Positions 7,752 to 17,121 of a stretch of DNA of 64,000 bases are shown in pieces. This stretch comes from Listeria monocytogenes (GTDB lineage Bacteria; Bacillota; Bacilli; Lactobacillales; Listeriaceae), in the NCBI RefSeq assembly GCF_013282665.1, contig NZ_CP054041.1, positions 1,002,501-1,066,500 on the forward strand. The letters run 5' to 3'. The number at the start of each line of letters is the position of its first letter. Positions within the stretch are counted from its first letter, which is position 1. The notes under the pieces were generated by a model. It saw nothing but the letters and a program-made list of their open reading frames with translations. It ran no database searches and was not told the origin of the DNA. The position numbers and the translations under genes are program-made.

Positions 7752-9539
7752 ATGCAAAAGACGAGAAAAGAACGGATTCTTGAAGCCTTACAAGAAGAAA
7801 AGAAAAACAAAAAAAGTAAAAAATTTAAAACTGGTGCAACAATTGCTGGGGTTACTGCCATCGCAACCTCTATCACTGTTCCAGGAATCGAAGTAATCGT
7901 TAGCGCAGACGAAACAGCGCCTGCTGACGAAGCATCTAAAAGCGCAGAAGCTAACACAACTACAGAAGCACCCGCAACTGCCACTCCTGAAAACACAACA
8001 GAAAATAAAACAAACAACGCAGAAACAAAAGAACAAACAACAACTACAGAAACTGCTCCGGCTCTAGCTGCGCAACAAATCGAAAAAACGCCTGCTGCTC
8101 CAGCGACGATTAGCAACCCAGATGACAAAACAAGTTCTCCAACTGTTGCTACTTATAATCAGGTACAAAAAACCGCCTTACGTTCTGGCGCAACTATTCA
8201 AAGCTTTGTACAAACAATCCAAGCCTCTTCTTCCCAAATTGCAGCAGAAAATGACCTGTACGCATCTGTCATGATCGCCCAAGCAATTTTAGAAAGCGCT
8301 TATGGAACGAGTGAATTAGGTTCTGCTCCAAACTATAATCTTTTTGGAATCAAAGGAGCATACAACGGCCAATCTTACACAAAACAAACACTTGAAGATG
8401 ATGGTAAAGGAAACTACTACACAATCACAGCTAAATTCAGAAAGTACCCTTCTTACCACCAATCACTTGAAGACTATGCCAAAGTTATTCGTAACGGCCC
8501 AAGCTGGAATTCAAATTACTACTCTAAAGTTTGGAAAAGCAACACTACTTCCTACAAAGACGCAACCAAAGCCTTAACAGGAACATACGCAACAGACACA
8601 GCCTATGCAACAAAATTAAATGACTTAATTAGTCGATATAATTTAACCCAATATGACAGTGGCAAAACAACTGGCGGAAACTCCGGAAGCACTGGTAATG
8701 CTGGGAATTCTAGCAACACCGAAAACACTTCCAACGCAAAAATTTATACAGTGGTCAAAGGGGACTCCCTTTGGAGAATCGCGAACAACCATAAAGTAAC
8801 CATCGCGAACTTAAAAGCTTGGAACAACTTGAAATCTGATTTCATTTACCCAGGCCAAAAACTTAAAGTAAGTGCTGGTTCTACTACCACCAACACAAAT
8901 ACGTCTAAACCGAGCACAGGAACAAGCACGTCCAACCCAAGTACAGGCACTAGCACGAACGCAAACGCTAAAGTTTACACAGTTGTCAAAGGGGACTCCC
9001 TTTGGAGAATCGCAAATAACAACAAAGTGACTATCGCTAACTTAAAAGCTTGGAATAACTTGAAATCTGACTTTATTTACCCAGGCCAAAAACTTAAAGT
9101 AAGTGCTGGTTCTACTACCACCAACACAAATACGTCTAAACCGAGCACAAACACGAATACATCCAAACCAAGCACAAACAATAGTACTAGCACAAGCACA
9201 AATGCCAAAGTTTACACAGTTGCAAAAGGGGACTCCCTTTGGAGAATCGCTAACAACAACAAAGTGACTATCGCTAACTTAAAAGCTTGGAATAACTTGA
9301 AATCCGACTTCATTTATCCAGGTCAAAAGCTTAAAGTAAGTGCCGAATCTACTACAAACACAAATACAGCTAAACCAAACACAACAAACAATTCCACAGT
9401 AAAAACATACACTGTCAAAAAAGGCGACTCTTTATGGGCCATTTCTAGACAATATAAAACAACTGTAGATAATATTAAAGCTTGGAACAAGTTAACAAGC
9501 AATATGATTCATGTTGGTCAGAAATTGACGATTAAGTGA
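7752..9539 (+). CDS. namA: N-acetylglucosaminidase autolysin NamA/MurA with four LysM modules
   Basis: Secreted peptidoglycan hydrolase of 595 aa used in daughter-cell separation. Order of parts: a long charged N-region then a hydrophobic signal-like segment near residues 27-50; a Thr/Glu/Ala-rich linker; a GH73 glucosaminidase domain about 150-300, with the probable catalytic Glu in AQAILESAYG; then four LysM wall-binding modules starting near residues 332, 409, 488 and 553, joined by Ser/Thr/Asn-rich linkers. Modules 1-3 are almost identical in DNA, module 4 is diverged. From knowledge of L. monocytogenes, NamA export depends on SecA2. GGAAGTG precedes the ATG. Confidence 0.94.
   Translation: MQKTRKERILEALQEEKKNKKSKKFKTGATIAGVTAIATSITVPGIEVIVSADETAPADEASKSAEANTTTEAPATATPENTTENKTNNAETKEQTTTTETAPALAAQQIEKTPAAPATISNPDDKTSSPTVATYNQVQKTALRSGATIQSFVQTIQASSSQIAAENDLYASVMIAQAILESAYGTSELGSAPNYNLFGIKGAYNGQSYTKQTLEDDGKGNYYTITAKFRKYPSYHQSLEDYAKVIRNGPSWNSNYYSKVWKSNTTSYKDATKALTGTYATDTAYATKLNDLISRYNLTQYDSGKTTGGNSGSTGNAGNSSNTENTSNAKIYTVVKGDSLWRIANNHKVTIANLKAWNNLKSDFIYPGQKLKVSAGSTTTNTNTSKPSTGTSTSNPSTGTSTNANAKVYTVVKGDSLWRIANNNKVTIANLKAWNNLKSDFIYPGQKLKVSAGSTTTNTNTSKPSTNTNTSKPSTNNSTSTSTNAKVYTVAKGDSLWRIANNNKVTIANLKAWNNLKSDFIYPGQKLKVSAESTTNTNTAKPNTTNNSTVKTYTVKKGDSLWAISRQYKTTVDNIKAWNKLTSNMIHVGQKLTIK
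8745..9350 (+). repeat. Near-identical LysM-linker repeats within namA
   Basis: Three copies of a LysM module of about 130 bp begin near 8745, 8976 and 9213. They share long identical DNA runs, for example around the codons for KGDSLWRIAN and AWNNLKSDFIYPGQKLKVSA. The linkers contain short TNTSKPST-type repeats. This marks recent duplication or gene conversion and a site for copy-number change. Confidence 0.85.
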
Positions 9540-9549
9540 ATATAAAAAG

Positions 9550-9620
9550 CCTATCTCGTGAGTGAGATAGGTTAGAAACTGCGGATAAAGCGAGAAATTG
9601 CTTTGTCTGCGGTTTTTTTA
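9550..9620 (+). terminator. Double-hairpin terminator after namA
   Basis: A first hairpin (CCTATCTC/GAGATAGG, 9550-9571) is followed by a 16-bp stem with a few G-U pairs (9576-9615) and a T run. The second is the probable intrinsic terminator. Confidence 0.85.
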
Positions 9621-9904
9621 TTAAAATTAAACAGCTCCATTATGATCTGCATAGCAGGGCCTATTGGTTATAATTCATCTATCTCGCATTGATAGTTTAA
9701 AGCATCCAACTCCCATTTACTCTTTTTGATTGTTAACTCGGCTTTTGCTAGGCTTGAATTTAATAAGAAAAAAATAATCGTCTGGACACTTGTTGGGTGA
9801 GAAAAGGCGATTATGTATCAATTTTAAACCTTGCCCGCATTTTTATGACGTTGCTGCTGTTAGAAAGTCATGTCCACGCATGGCTCTCTTTTCATTTATC
9901 GATA
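9621..9904. other. Intergenic stretch without a supported gene
   Basis: About 280 bp between convergent namA and pstA. One inverted repeat (ATAATCG at 9774-9780 with CGATTAT at 9808-9814) could form a long-loop hairpin. No ORF with a credible ribosome site was seen. Confidence 0.4.
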
Positions 9905-9942
9905 AAGAAAAAGCAGGTAGCTCTTATCGCATACCTGCTTTT
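9905..9942 (-). terminator. Terminator after pstA
   Basis: Stem AAAAGCAGGTA/TACCTGCTTTT (9909-9942) with a T run on the minus strand, 13 bp beyond the pstA stop. Confidence 0.85.
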
Positions 9943-9954
9943 CCATTATCTGCT

Positions 9955-10299
<345 letters not shown>

Positions 10300-10391
10300 C
10301 TAAAAATCTATCTTTTTTTCATTATAGCAAATAAATGCCATTTTAAAGAGCGATATGCACTTGTGGCAAGGTGTGGAAGTCCCACTAGATG

Positions 10392-11018
10392 TTAGGCTAA
10401 TTGTCGTAAAATATCAGCTAAAATAGTTTCTGTAATTTCTTCTGGTGTCTTTGTAGCGTCCACTCGCATAAAACGTTCCGGGAACATGTTGATGATTTTT
10501 TCGTATCCAGCTTGAACTTTTTCGTGGTAGGTAATATCTTCTTTATCTAAGCGGTTGACTTCACGGCCCTTATTAGCGGCGATTCTTGCTAAACCAACTT
10601 CGGCAGGCACATCGAGATAGTATGTCCGGTCAGGCAGTGTATCTTCAATTGCATATAAATTCACTTGTAAAACTTGTTCCATATTCATGTCACGTCCGGC
10701 ACCTTGGTAAGCAAGAGAGCTATCCATAAAGCGGTCACAAAGTACTGTTTTCCCTGCTGCTAAGGCTGGGCGAATTGTTTCAACGACATGTTGACGGCGC
10801 GCTCCCGCAATAAGTAGCACCTCTGTTTTTGGATCCATTTCTTCATTGCCAATTCCGAGGACAATATTTCTTACTTTTTCTGAAATTGGGCTGCCACCTG
10901 GTTCGCGCGTCTTAATAAAATCGATGCCAGCTTCCGTCATTTTTTGATTAAGTAGGGTTCCTACTGTTGTTTTACCAGAGCCATCTGGGCCTTCAAGTGT
11001 AATAAAAATAGCTTTCAT
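10392..11018 (-). CDS. tmk: Thymidylate kinase
   Basis: Phosphorylates dTMP to dTDP in the dTTP pathway. 208 aa. The P-loop is near residues 10-18 ([10 protein letters not shown]), the DRx motif is [13 protein letters not shown], and TREPGG contacts the nucleotide. ATG is preceded by GGAAAGG. It lies between the PLP decarboxylase and pstA, as in other Bacillales. Confidence 0.97.
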   Translation of the reverse strand: MKAIFITLEGPDGSGKTTVGTLLNQKMTEAGIDFIKTREPGGSPISEKVRNIVLGIGNEEMDPKTEVLLIAGARRQHVVETIRPALAAGKTVLCDRFMDSSLAYQGAGRDMNMEQVLQVNLYAIEDTLPDRTYYLDVPAEVGLARIAANKGREVNRLDKEDITYHEKVQAGYEKIINMFPERFMRVDATKTPEEITETILADILRQLA

Positions 11019-11070
11019 TTAGTAATTTCCTTTCCCTTTCGCGTCGCTTTCTGTTTGATTATAGCATAAA

Positions 11071-12450
11071 TTAGCGGAATACACGGATGTAATTCTCGGC
11101 TAGTTTTTCGCCGCCTTGGTAGTGGCGTGTGCGAATGTTTTTTAGTTCGCGAATATGCTTTTCTGTGATGCTTTCTCCGCGGATGATTGCTGGAATTCCC
11201 GGCGGATAGAGTGAAATCGTTTCCGCAGATACACGGTCAGTTGCATCGTCTACTAAAACAAATTCGGTCGCGTGTGCATGCATTTCTTCATAAGTTAGTG
11301 CAAGGCATGACGCACAAGGTGCTGACATTTCATATGGTTCTTTCGCAATTTCTTTTTTCGTGGGAGAATGAATTCGGCTAATCGGCGTGAAATCAATCCC
11401 TTTTTTAATTAATGGTAAAATCAGTAACACTTGTGACTCGTCGGCAAGCTCGGGGAAATAAGAACTTTCTTCAAAAATTGCTTGCAGTTCATAGCCTGTA
11501 TAACCTGTTTTGCGCACGATGATTTTAAGTGGATCATCTGGCAAAATGACTTCAAATTTATTCTTCGTTAGCCATTTAATCCATCTGGCACGCATTTTCC
11601 AAAAAGCTTCAACGTCTGCTGCTGTGTATGTTGCCGCATATTTTCTGGCCGCATCCAGTGACGCCATAATTAAATAAGATGGGCTGCTCGTTTGAAATAC
11701 TTGCAAGTAATAAGCTAGTTTTTCAAAAACCGGTAAATCATTCACCACATGTAAATAGGATCCCATCGTTAGTGCCGGCAACGTCTTATGCGCCGACTGA
11801 ACAACCACATCCGCACCAAGTTCCACTGCACTTTTCGGAAATTCAGAACTTGTTAAAAAGTGCGCCCCATGCGCCTCATCGACAAATACAACCGCGCCAA
11901 AATCATGCGCAATTTGAATACATTTTTGCAAGTTAAAAGTCGTTCCGTAATAGCTCGGATAAGTGAAAATACATAGTTTTACATCTGGGTGATTATGTAA
12001 TGTTTCTTCGAGAAGTTCGGTTGTCACACCACTTGCGACGCCAACTTCTTTGTTTGTCACTGGGGTTAAGAAAATCGGTTCTCCACCGGCGAGTTCGATT
12101 CCATGTAAGATTGATTTATGTGCATCTCGCGGAACTAAAACTTTTTCCCCGCGCTTTAACGTCGCCATAATAACCGCCAAGCTCCCTCCGCTTGTCCCGT
12201 TAACTAAAAAATAGCTTTTTTTACTTCCATAACACTCGGCAAGTAATGCTTCTGCTTCCAAAATCACATCTTCCGGGTGGTGCAAATCGTCCATTCCAGT
12301 GATTTCTGTTACGTCCCATTTCAAAAGTTTTTGCCATGCATCTGGATAAATGGCTCCGCTTTTGTGTCCAGGAACATGGAGTGATATTGGGCAAGATTTA
12401 GCATGAGCATCTAACCGTTCCACTAAAGGCATTTTAGTCTGATCTCTCAT
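11071..12450 (-). CDS. Orn/Lys/Arg decarboxylase family protein (YaaO-like)
   Basis: Fold-type I PLP enzyme of 459 aa, probably an amino acid decarboxylase making a polyamine precursor. The PLP-binding lysine is in QSAHKTLPALT near residue 220, preceded by VDEAHGAHF; the C-terminal Orn/Arg/Lys decarboxylase domain follows. ATG 12450 is preferred over the TTG at 12468 because AAGGGG lies seven bases upstream. Substrate (Lys, Arg or Orn) cannot be told from sequence. It is upstream of tmk on the same strand. Confidence 0.92.
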   Translation of the reverse strand: MRDQTKMPLVERLDAHAKSCPISLHVPGHKSGAIYPDAWQKLLKWDVTEITGMDDLHHPEDVILEAEALLAECYGSKKSYFLVNGTSGGSLAVIMATLKRGEKVLVPRDAHKSILHGIELAGGEPIFLTPVTNKEVGVASGVTTELLEETLHNHPDVKLCIFTYPSYYGTTFNLQKCIQIAHDFGAVVFVDEAHGAHFLTSSEFPKSAVELGADVVVQSAHKTLPALTMGSYLHVVNDLPVFEKLAYYLQVFQTSSPSYLIMASLDAARKYAATYTAADVEAFWKMRARWIKWLTKNKFEVILPDDPLKIIVRKTGYTGYELQAIFEESSYFPELADESQVLLILPLIKKGIDFTPISRIHSPTKKEIAKEPYEMSAPCASCLALTYEEMHAHATEFVLVDDATDRVSAETISLYPPGIPAIIRGESITEKHIRELKNIRTRHYQGGEKLAENYIRVFR

Positions 12451-12520
12451 AACAATTCCCCTTTTCAAATTCTCTCTTTCATTGTATCATTTTGCTGGAT
12501 TTATGACACATTCTTGCAGT

Positions 12521-12553
12521 TTTAAAGCGTTTTCATTTTTGAAGTTGTATAAT
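12521..12553 (+). promoter_or_regulatory. Promoter and cre-like site of the dhaKLM operon
   Basis: TATAAT at 12548-12553 is a clear -10 box; the -35 is weak. A 15-bp sequence at 12521-12535 matches the catabolite-responsive element WTGNAANCGNWNNCW at all but one position and overlaps the -35 region, suggesting CcpA repression. Confidence 0.6.
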
Positions 12554-12633
12554 AAAAGGGGCAACTACGTTTTGACTTTCTAGTAAAGGGAAATTGAGGT
12601 AAGAGGACTATTTTAAAGGAGGTTTTTTGTCAG

Positions 12634-13623
12634 ATGAAGAAGATTCTTAACGGTACTGATCAAGTAGTAGAACAGATGGTGGAAGGTTTAGTTAAATCGC
12701 ACGCAGATGTTGTTCACCGTGTCGAAGGAACTCGCGTCATTGCAAGAAATGATAAACGTCCAGGAAAAGTCGGGCTAGTAAGCGGTGGAGGTTCTGGTCA
12801 CGAGCCGGCTCATGCTGGTTATGTAGGTCGCGGAATGCTATCTGCGGCTGTATGCGGCGATGTTTTCACTTCCCCAACACCTGACCAAATTTATGAAGGT
12901 ATAAAAGCCGCAGATCAAGGCGCTGGTGTACTTTTAATCGTAAAAAATTATACTGGTGACGTAATGAATTTTGAAATGGCGGCAGATTTAGCAGATGCCG
13001 ATGATATTAAAGTAGAGCAAATTGTAGTAGATGATGATATTGCTGTTGAGGATAGTACTTTTACAACAGGACGCCGCGGTGTAGCCGGGACTGTTCTCGT
13101 GCATAAAATTATCGGGGCAGCCGCAGAAGCAGGCGCATCTCTTGAAGAACTGAAAGCCCTTGGTGAAAAAGTAATTGCTTCGGTTAAAACGCTTGGTGTC
13201 GCACTTACTCCGTGTACTGTCCCTGAGGTTGGACATCCTGGTTTTGAACTTGGTGACGACGAAATCGAACTCGGAATCGGTATCCACGGCGAACCAGGAT
13301 TTACGCGCGAAAAAATCATGCCGTCTGCTCGTTTAGCTAAGCAACTGTATGAACGTATTAGTAATGAAAGCAAACTCTTACCGGGAGATAAAGTGGTTGT
13401 ACTTGTTAACGGCATGGGCGCAACACCACTAATGGAACAATATGTTTTCGCAAATGATGTCCATGAGCTTCTAAAAAATGCCGGCGTTCAAGTTGAAAAA
13501 ACACTCGTTGGAGATTATATGACTTCTCTTGAAATGGCTGGTTTATCCTTAACCATTTTAAAATTAGAGGACGAAAAATGGGTTGATATGTTGAAACTCC
13601 CAGTGGACACAATTGCATGGTAA
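12634..13623 (+). CDS. dhaK: Dihydroxyacetone kinase subunit DhaK
   Basis: Substrate-binding subunit of the PTS-dependent dihydroxyacetone kinase, 329 aa. It holds dihydroxyacetone covalently through the His of the GIHGEPG motif near residue 218. Further motifs are SGGGSGHEPAHAGYVG near residue 50 and MNFEMA. A strong AAAGGAGG precedes the ATG. It forms an operon with dhaL and dhaM. Confidence 0.97.
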   Translation: MKKILNGTDQVVEQMVEGLVKSHADVVHRVEGTRVIARNDKRPGKVGLVSGGGSGHEPAHAGYVGRGMLSAAVCGDVFTSPTPDQIYEGIKAADQGAGVLLIVKNYTGDVMNFEMAADLADADDIKVEQIVVDDDIAVEDSTFTTGRRGVAGTVLVHKIIGAAAEAGASLEELKALGEKVIASVKTLGVALTPCTVPEVGHPGFELGDDEIELGIGIHGEPGFTREKIMPSARLAKQLYERISNESKLLPGDKVVVLVNGMGATPLMEQYVFANDVHELLKNAGVQVEKTLVGDYMTSLEMAGLSLTILKLEDEKWVDMLKLPVDTIAW

Positions 13624-13644
13624 TAAAATTTGGAGGAATGAATC

Positions 13645-14241
13645 ATGACTTATGATAAAGATTGGGCGTTACGCTGGTTAAATGACTTCGGCGAACGCGT
13701 GCAAGAAAACAAACAATTATTAAGTGATCTCGACCAAGCGATTGGCGACGGAGACCACGGTATCAATATGGCTCGCGGACTCGGCGAACTCAAAAAAGCT
13801 TTCACAGAAAAAGAACCCGCTGACCTAAAAGATGTTTTCAAAACGGCCGGAATGACAATGGTCAGCAAAGTTGGCGGCGCATCAGGTCCACTTTACGGAA
13901 CAGCATTTCTGAATATGAGTAAGGCAGTTGATGCGGATACAATCGATGCGGTCGGCCTTACAAAAGTCATTGAAGCTGGTCTAGAAGGTATCGAAAAACG
14001 CGGTAAATCGCATGCTGGTGAAAAAACAATGATTGATGTCTGGGAACCAGTTGTTCACGCGCTTCATCAAGAAGATTTAACCGATGATGTGGTGGATGCA
14101 GCCTTACAAAAAACAAAAGATTTAAAAGCTACTAAAGGTCGCGCAAGTTATCTTGGCGAGCGTTCGATTGGCCATCTTGACCCCGGCGCCTACTCTTCCG
14201 CCCTGCTATTTCACGCAATGCTTCAAACGGAGGTGAGCTAA
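13645..14241 (+). CDS. dhaL: Dihydroxyacetone kinase ADP-binding subunit DhaL
   Basis: Nucleotide-binding subunit of 198 aa. It carries a permanently bound ADP that is rephosphorylated by DhaM and passes phosphate to dihydroxyacetone on DhaK. The Mg-ADP binding motif is AIGDGDHGINM near residue 32, with KVGGASGPLYG and the C-terminal GRASYLGERSIGHLDPGA. TGGAGG precedes the ATG. It follows dhaK by 21 bp. Confidence 0.97.
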   Translation: MTYDKDWALRWLNDFGERVQENKQLLSDLDQAIGDGDHGINMARGLGELKKAFTEKEPADLKDVFKTAGMTMVSKVGGASGPLYGTAFLNMSKAVDADTIDAVGLTKVIEAGLEGIEKRGKSHAGEKTMIDVWEPVVHALHQEDLTDDVVDAALQKTKDLKATKGRASYLGERSIGHLDPGAYSSALLFHAMLQTEVS

Positions 14242-14244
14242 CTC

Positions 14245-14619
14245 ATGGCTAAACCTTATGGCGTTGTTATCATTTCTCATTCCAAAGACGTGGCAAAAGG
14301 CGTACATGATATTATTAAAGAAATTGCTCCAGACGTTTCTATCACGTATGCCGGCGGAACAGAAGACGGTCGCATTGGCACAAGTTTTGATGCAGTGAAT
14401 GAAGCAATTGAAAATAACGAAGCTGATAAAGTCTACACTTTCTATGACCTTGGAAGCGCCAAAATGAACATAGAGACAGTGGAAGAAATCAGCGAAAAAG
14501 AAATTATTCTCTTTAATGCACCAATTTTAGAAGGTGCTTACGCTACTGCTGCTCAAGTTCAAATGGATGAAAAACCAGAAGTCATCGCAGCAAATCTTAA
14601 AACAATTGAAATTAAATAA
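14245..14619 (+). CDS. dhaM: PTS-dependent dihydroxyacetone kinase phosphotransferase DhaM (EIIA-Man domain)
   Basis: Phosphoryl donor of 124 aa consisting only of the mannose-type EIIA domain. The active His is near residue 12 (VVIISHSKDVAKG). It lacks the HPr and EI-like domains fused in E. coli DhaM, the usual Gram-positive form, and so takes phosphate from general HPr. It starts 3 bp after dhaL, consistent with coupled translation. Confidence 0.95.
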   Translation: MAKPYGVVIISHSKDVAKGVHDIIKEIAPDVSITYAGGTEDGRIGTSFDAVNEAIENNEADKVYTFYDLGSAKMNIETVEEISEKEIILFNAPILEGAYATAAQVQMDEKPEVIAANLKTIEIK

Positions 14620-14623
14620 CTGA

Positions 14624-14666
14624 AAAAAATCCCTTTAGATGTAATTTGTCTAGAGGGGTTTTTTTA
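14624..14666 (+). terminator. Terminator after dhaKLM
   Basis: Imperfect stem ATCCCTTTAGA/TCTAGAGGGGT followed by a T run, just after the dhaM stop. Confidence 0.88.
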
Positions 14667-14724
14667 TTTAATGGTATAATTATTTAAAACAATTTCCCAT
14701 TCTAAAAAGTTAGGATTTGAAACG

Positions 14725-15576
14725 ATGAATATTTTAATTAAAATACGCGAACTAACCAATTTAACCAATAGTGAAAAAGAACTAGCGAATTATATTTTAG
14801 CGAACCCGAAGAAAACATTACAGTTCAAACCAAAAGAATTAGCTACAGCTGCCTTTGTCTCCGCTGCAACTATCTATCGTTTAATTAACAAACTAGGACT
14901 AAATGGAATCGGTGAACTTAAAATCGAAATTGCTTCAAGTCTTCGTGAAACAAATGAAGAAAAAGATTTGAATTACGACTATCCTATTTTGGAATCCGAT
15001 ACGCCTTACCAAATAATGACCAACCTCCATCAAATATACAAAGGAACCATCGACGAAACATTAAACAACGCTGATCCAGAAGAACTCGTCAAAATTGGCG
15101 AAAAATTAATCCATGCGAAAACCATCGATGTGTATGCAGCTTCCGCCAATTTATTTTTCGCTCAAAACTTCAAATTTCAAATGCAAGAAATTGGTGTCTT
15201 AGTCAATGTGCCTGAGGAAGATTATATCCAAAGCTTATCTGCCGCTAACAGCGATGAAAACCATATTGCCATCGTCGTTTCTTACGGAGGTCGGAGTCGG
15301 ACACTTCAAAGAGTCGTCAAAATCTTGTCCGAAAACAACGTCGATATTATTTTAATTACATCTATGCAAGACAATCCTTTAGTCGAATTTGCCACACACA
15401 AAATCTACATGGCTTCCGCTGAGAACCATTACAACAAAGTCTCTTCGTTCTCAACACGCCAATCATTACTAAGCATTTTCGATACGCTTTATTCCATTTA
15501 TTTTAATCAAAATTATGAAAAAAACATTCAATACAAAACGACTAATTACCAAAAAATGAACACCGAATTGGAATGA
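14725..15576 (+). CDS. RpiR/MurR family transcriptional regulator
   Basis: Regulator of 283 aa with an N-terminal HTH_6 domain (about 1-75, including ATAAFVSAATIYRLINKLGL) and a C-terminal SIS sugar-phosphate-binding domain (about 120-250, with the VVSYGGRSRTL loop). Such proteins sense phosphosugars. Its position after the dha operon hints at a role there, but it has its own terminator-separated unit and no target is evident. AGGA precedes the ATG. Confidence 0.9.
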   Translation: MNILIKIRELTNLTNSEKELANYILANPKKTLQFKPKELATAAFVSAATIYRLINKLGLNGIGELKIEIASSLRETNEEKDLNYDYPILESDTPYQIMTNLHQIYKGTIDETLNNADPEELVKIGEKLIHAKTIDVYAASANLFFAQNFKFQMQEIGVLVNVPEEDYIQSLSAANSDENHIAIVVSYGGRSRTLQRVVKILSENNVDIILITSMQDNPLVEFATHKIYMASAENHYNKVSSFSTRQSLLSIFDTLYSIYFNQNYEKNIQYKTTNYQKMNTELE

Positions 15577-15693
15577 TTTTTCAAAAACACAATCATTTTC
15601 CTTTCGAATTGAAAAAAAGCTCTCAATATGCGCCACATCTGACTTTTTCTTAATTTCTAGTGATACAATAAAGAAAAAAAGGAGCTAAAACAT

Positions 15694-16533
15694 ATGACAA
15701 TCCAAGCAATTATTTTAGATATTGATGGCACTTTATTGAACGACGACAAAAAAATCTCACCGGAAACAAAAAAAGCACTCACCTCCGCGCAACAAAATGG
15801 TGTTAAACTTATTCTCGCATCAGGTAGACCAACCACAGGGATGCACGCATACGCAGAACAATTAGAAATGGAAAAGCATCATGGTTTGCTCGTTTCATAC
15901 AACGGCGCTAAAGTAGTTGATTGCGCGACAAGTGAAGAATTATTCAACCAAGCACTTACTGTTGAAGAAGGAAAAGCCGTTTTAGAACACATGAAACAAT
16001 TTGAAGTAAAAGTAATGATTGATAAAGAGGATTATATGTACACGAATGATGTATACGATTGCTACATACCTTACCGCGGCGAAGAAATAAATATTCTTCA
16101 GTATGAATCTCGCGGAGGAAATTTCAAACTCTGCGAAAAAGATGATTTAGCGGCATTTTTAGATTATCGCCTAAGTAAAATCCTCACTGCTGGCGATCCA
16201 GCCTATATGCAAGAAAATTACCAAGCTATGATGGCGCCTTTCAAAGACACACTTAATTGTGTCTTCACAGCTGATTTTTACTTTGAATTCACAGCTCAAG
16301 GCATTGATAAAGCCAAAGCACTTGATACCGTTTTAACGCCTATGGGCATTCACGCTGAAAATATCATTGCATTCGGAGACGGTCATAACGACATCACAAT
16401 GGTCGAATATGCAGGAACAGGAATCGCTATGCAAAATGCTGTCCCGGAATTAAAAATTGCAGCAAACTCTGTTACTTTATCCAACAACGAAGACGGCATT
16501 GCGCACGTGCTAAACAGTTTAATCCCGAGTTAA
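15694..16533 (+). CDS. Cof-type HAD-IIB family phosphatase
   Basis: HAD superfamily hydrolase of 279 aa, probably a sugar-phosphate or nucleotide phosphatase. Motif I is LDIDGTLLND (nucleophile Asp near residue 9), motif II is ASGRP near residue 44, and motif IV is AFGDGHNDITM near residue 228. The large cap between II and IV is the Cof/YidA type. AAGGAGC precedes the ATG. Substrate unknown. Confidence 0.92.
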   Translation: MTIQAIILDIDGTLLNDDKKISPETKKALTSAQQNGVKLILASGRPTTGMHAYAEQLEMEKHHGLLVSYNGAKVVDCATSEELFNQALTVEEGKAVLEHMKQFEVKVMIDKEDYMYTNDVYDCYIPYRGEEINILQYESRGGNFKLCEKDDLAAFLDYRLSKILTAGDPAYMQENYQAMMAPFKDTLNCVFTADFYFEFTAQGIDKAKALDTVLTPMGIHAENIIAFGDGHNDITMVEYAGTGIAMQNAVPELKIAANSVTLSNNEDGIAHVLNSLIPS

Positions 16534-16536
16534 GAA

Positions 16537-16563
16537 AAAAGGCTGAAATTCAGCCTTTTTATA
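16537..16563. terminator. Bidirectional terminator between HAD and Nudix genes
   Basis: Compact hairpin (AAAGGCTG/CAGCCTTT, 4-nt loop) with A and T runs on both sides, serving convergent genes. The Nudix stop codon lies at its edge. Confidence 0.9.
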
Positions 16564-17005
16564 TTGCCTTCATAGCATTGTTTTTCAACCGTTCATTTAG
16601 TTCATAAAGCGCCGTTTTATTACTATCCCACTCCAATAACTGAACCGCAGACTCATAAGAAACCCAGCGCAACTCGCTATGCTCTAAAGATAATGTAACC
16701 TGATGTGAACAACTCGTTAACTCAATGGCAAAACAATATTCTGGAACAACATATGGCTTGTTAACGGAGAAATGAAAATTAGGAATGGAGGCATGTGAAT
16801 CCAGGCTATACATTTTAACGTTGTTACCCAAATTCAACTCTTCTCTACATTCTCGTTTAGCAGCCTCAGAAATAGACTCTTCGTCTTCCCCTCCACCAGC
16901 TACAAACTGCCAAACATCTGCGTCAGTTCTATGTAAAACACCAAACTGATAATTTGCTTTCATTTTCATAAAAGGTATAACTAAAACTTGAAAAGGTTGT
17001 CTCAT
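16559..17005 (-). CDS. Nudix hydrolase
   Basis: 148-aa hydrolase of nucleoside-diphosphate-linked compounds. The Nudix box spans about residues 37-60: GGGEDEE, then REC and REEL carrying the metal-binding Glu residues; the usual Gly near the end of the box is replaced by Asn (LNLG). Single gene, convergent with the HAD gene. Substrate unknown; a housecleaning role is possible. Confidence 0.88.
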   Translation of the reverse strand: MRQPFQVLVIPFMKMKANYQFGVLHRTDADVWQFVAGGGEDEESISEAAKRECREELNLGNNVKMYSLDSHASIPNFHFSVNKPYVVPEYCFAIELTSCSHQVTLSLEHSELRWVSYESAVQLLEWDSNKTALYELNERLKNNAMKAI

Positions 17006-17121
17006 TCTCTCACTCCCCTTTGGAATTTATAAAAAAATCATCTTTCCACTTCTTCATTCTACAGAAATTCTTCATTTTCTGGTATGCTTAAGTTAATAAA
17101 CTAAAGTAGGAGGTAAATGAA

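Noticed and set aside
7682-8128. 148-codon open frame antisense to namA
   Set aside because: Low-complexity Val/Ser/Ala-rich shadow of the Thr/Glu/Ala-rich linker; no ribosome site.
8745-9350. CRISPR-like regular repeats
   Set aside because: Repeats are in-frame LysM modules with long conserved coding, not short repeats with unique spacers; no cas genes.
12948-13415. 155-codon frame antisense to dhaK
   Set aside because: Mirror of the strongly supported dhaK gene; no ribosome site or family match.
16559-17005. Nudix gene as broken because of the altered box
   Set aside because: Only the Gly near the end of the box is changed; metal-binding Glu residues are kept and the frame is intact.
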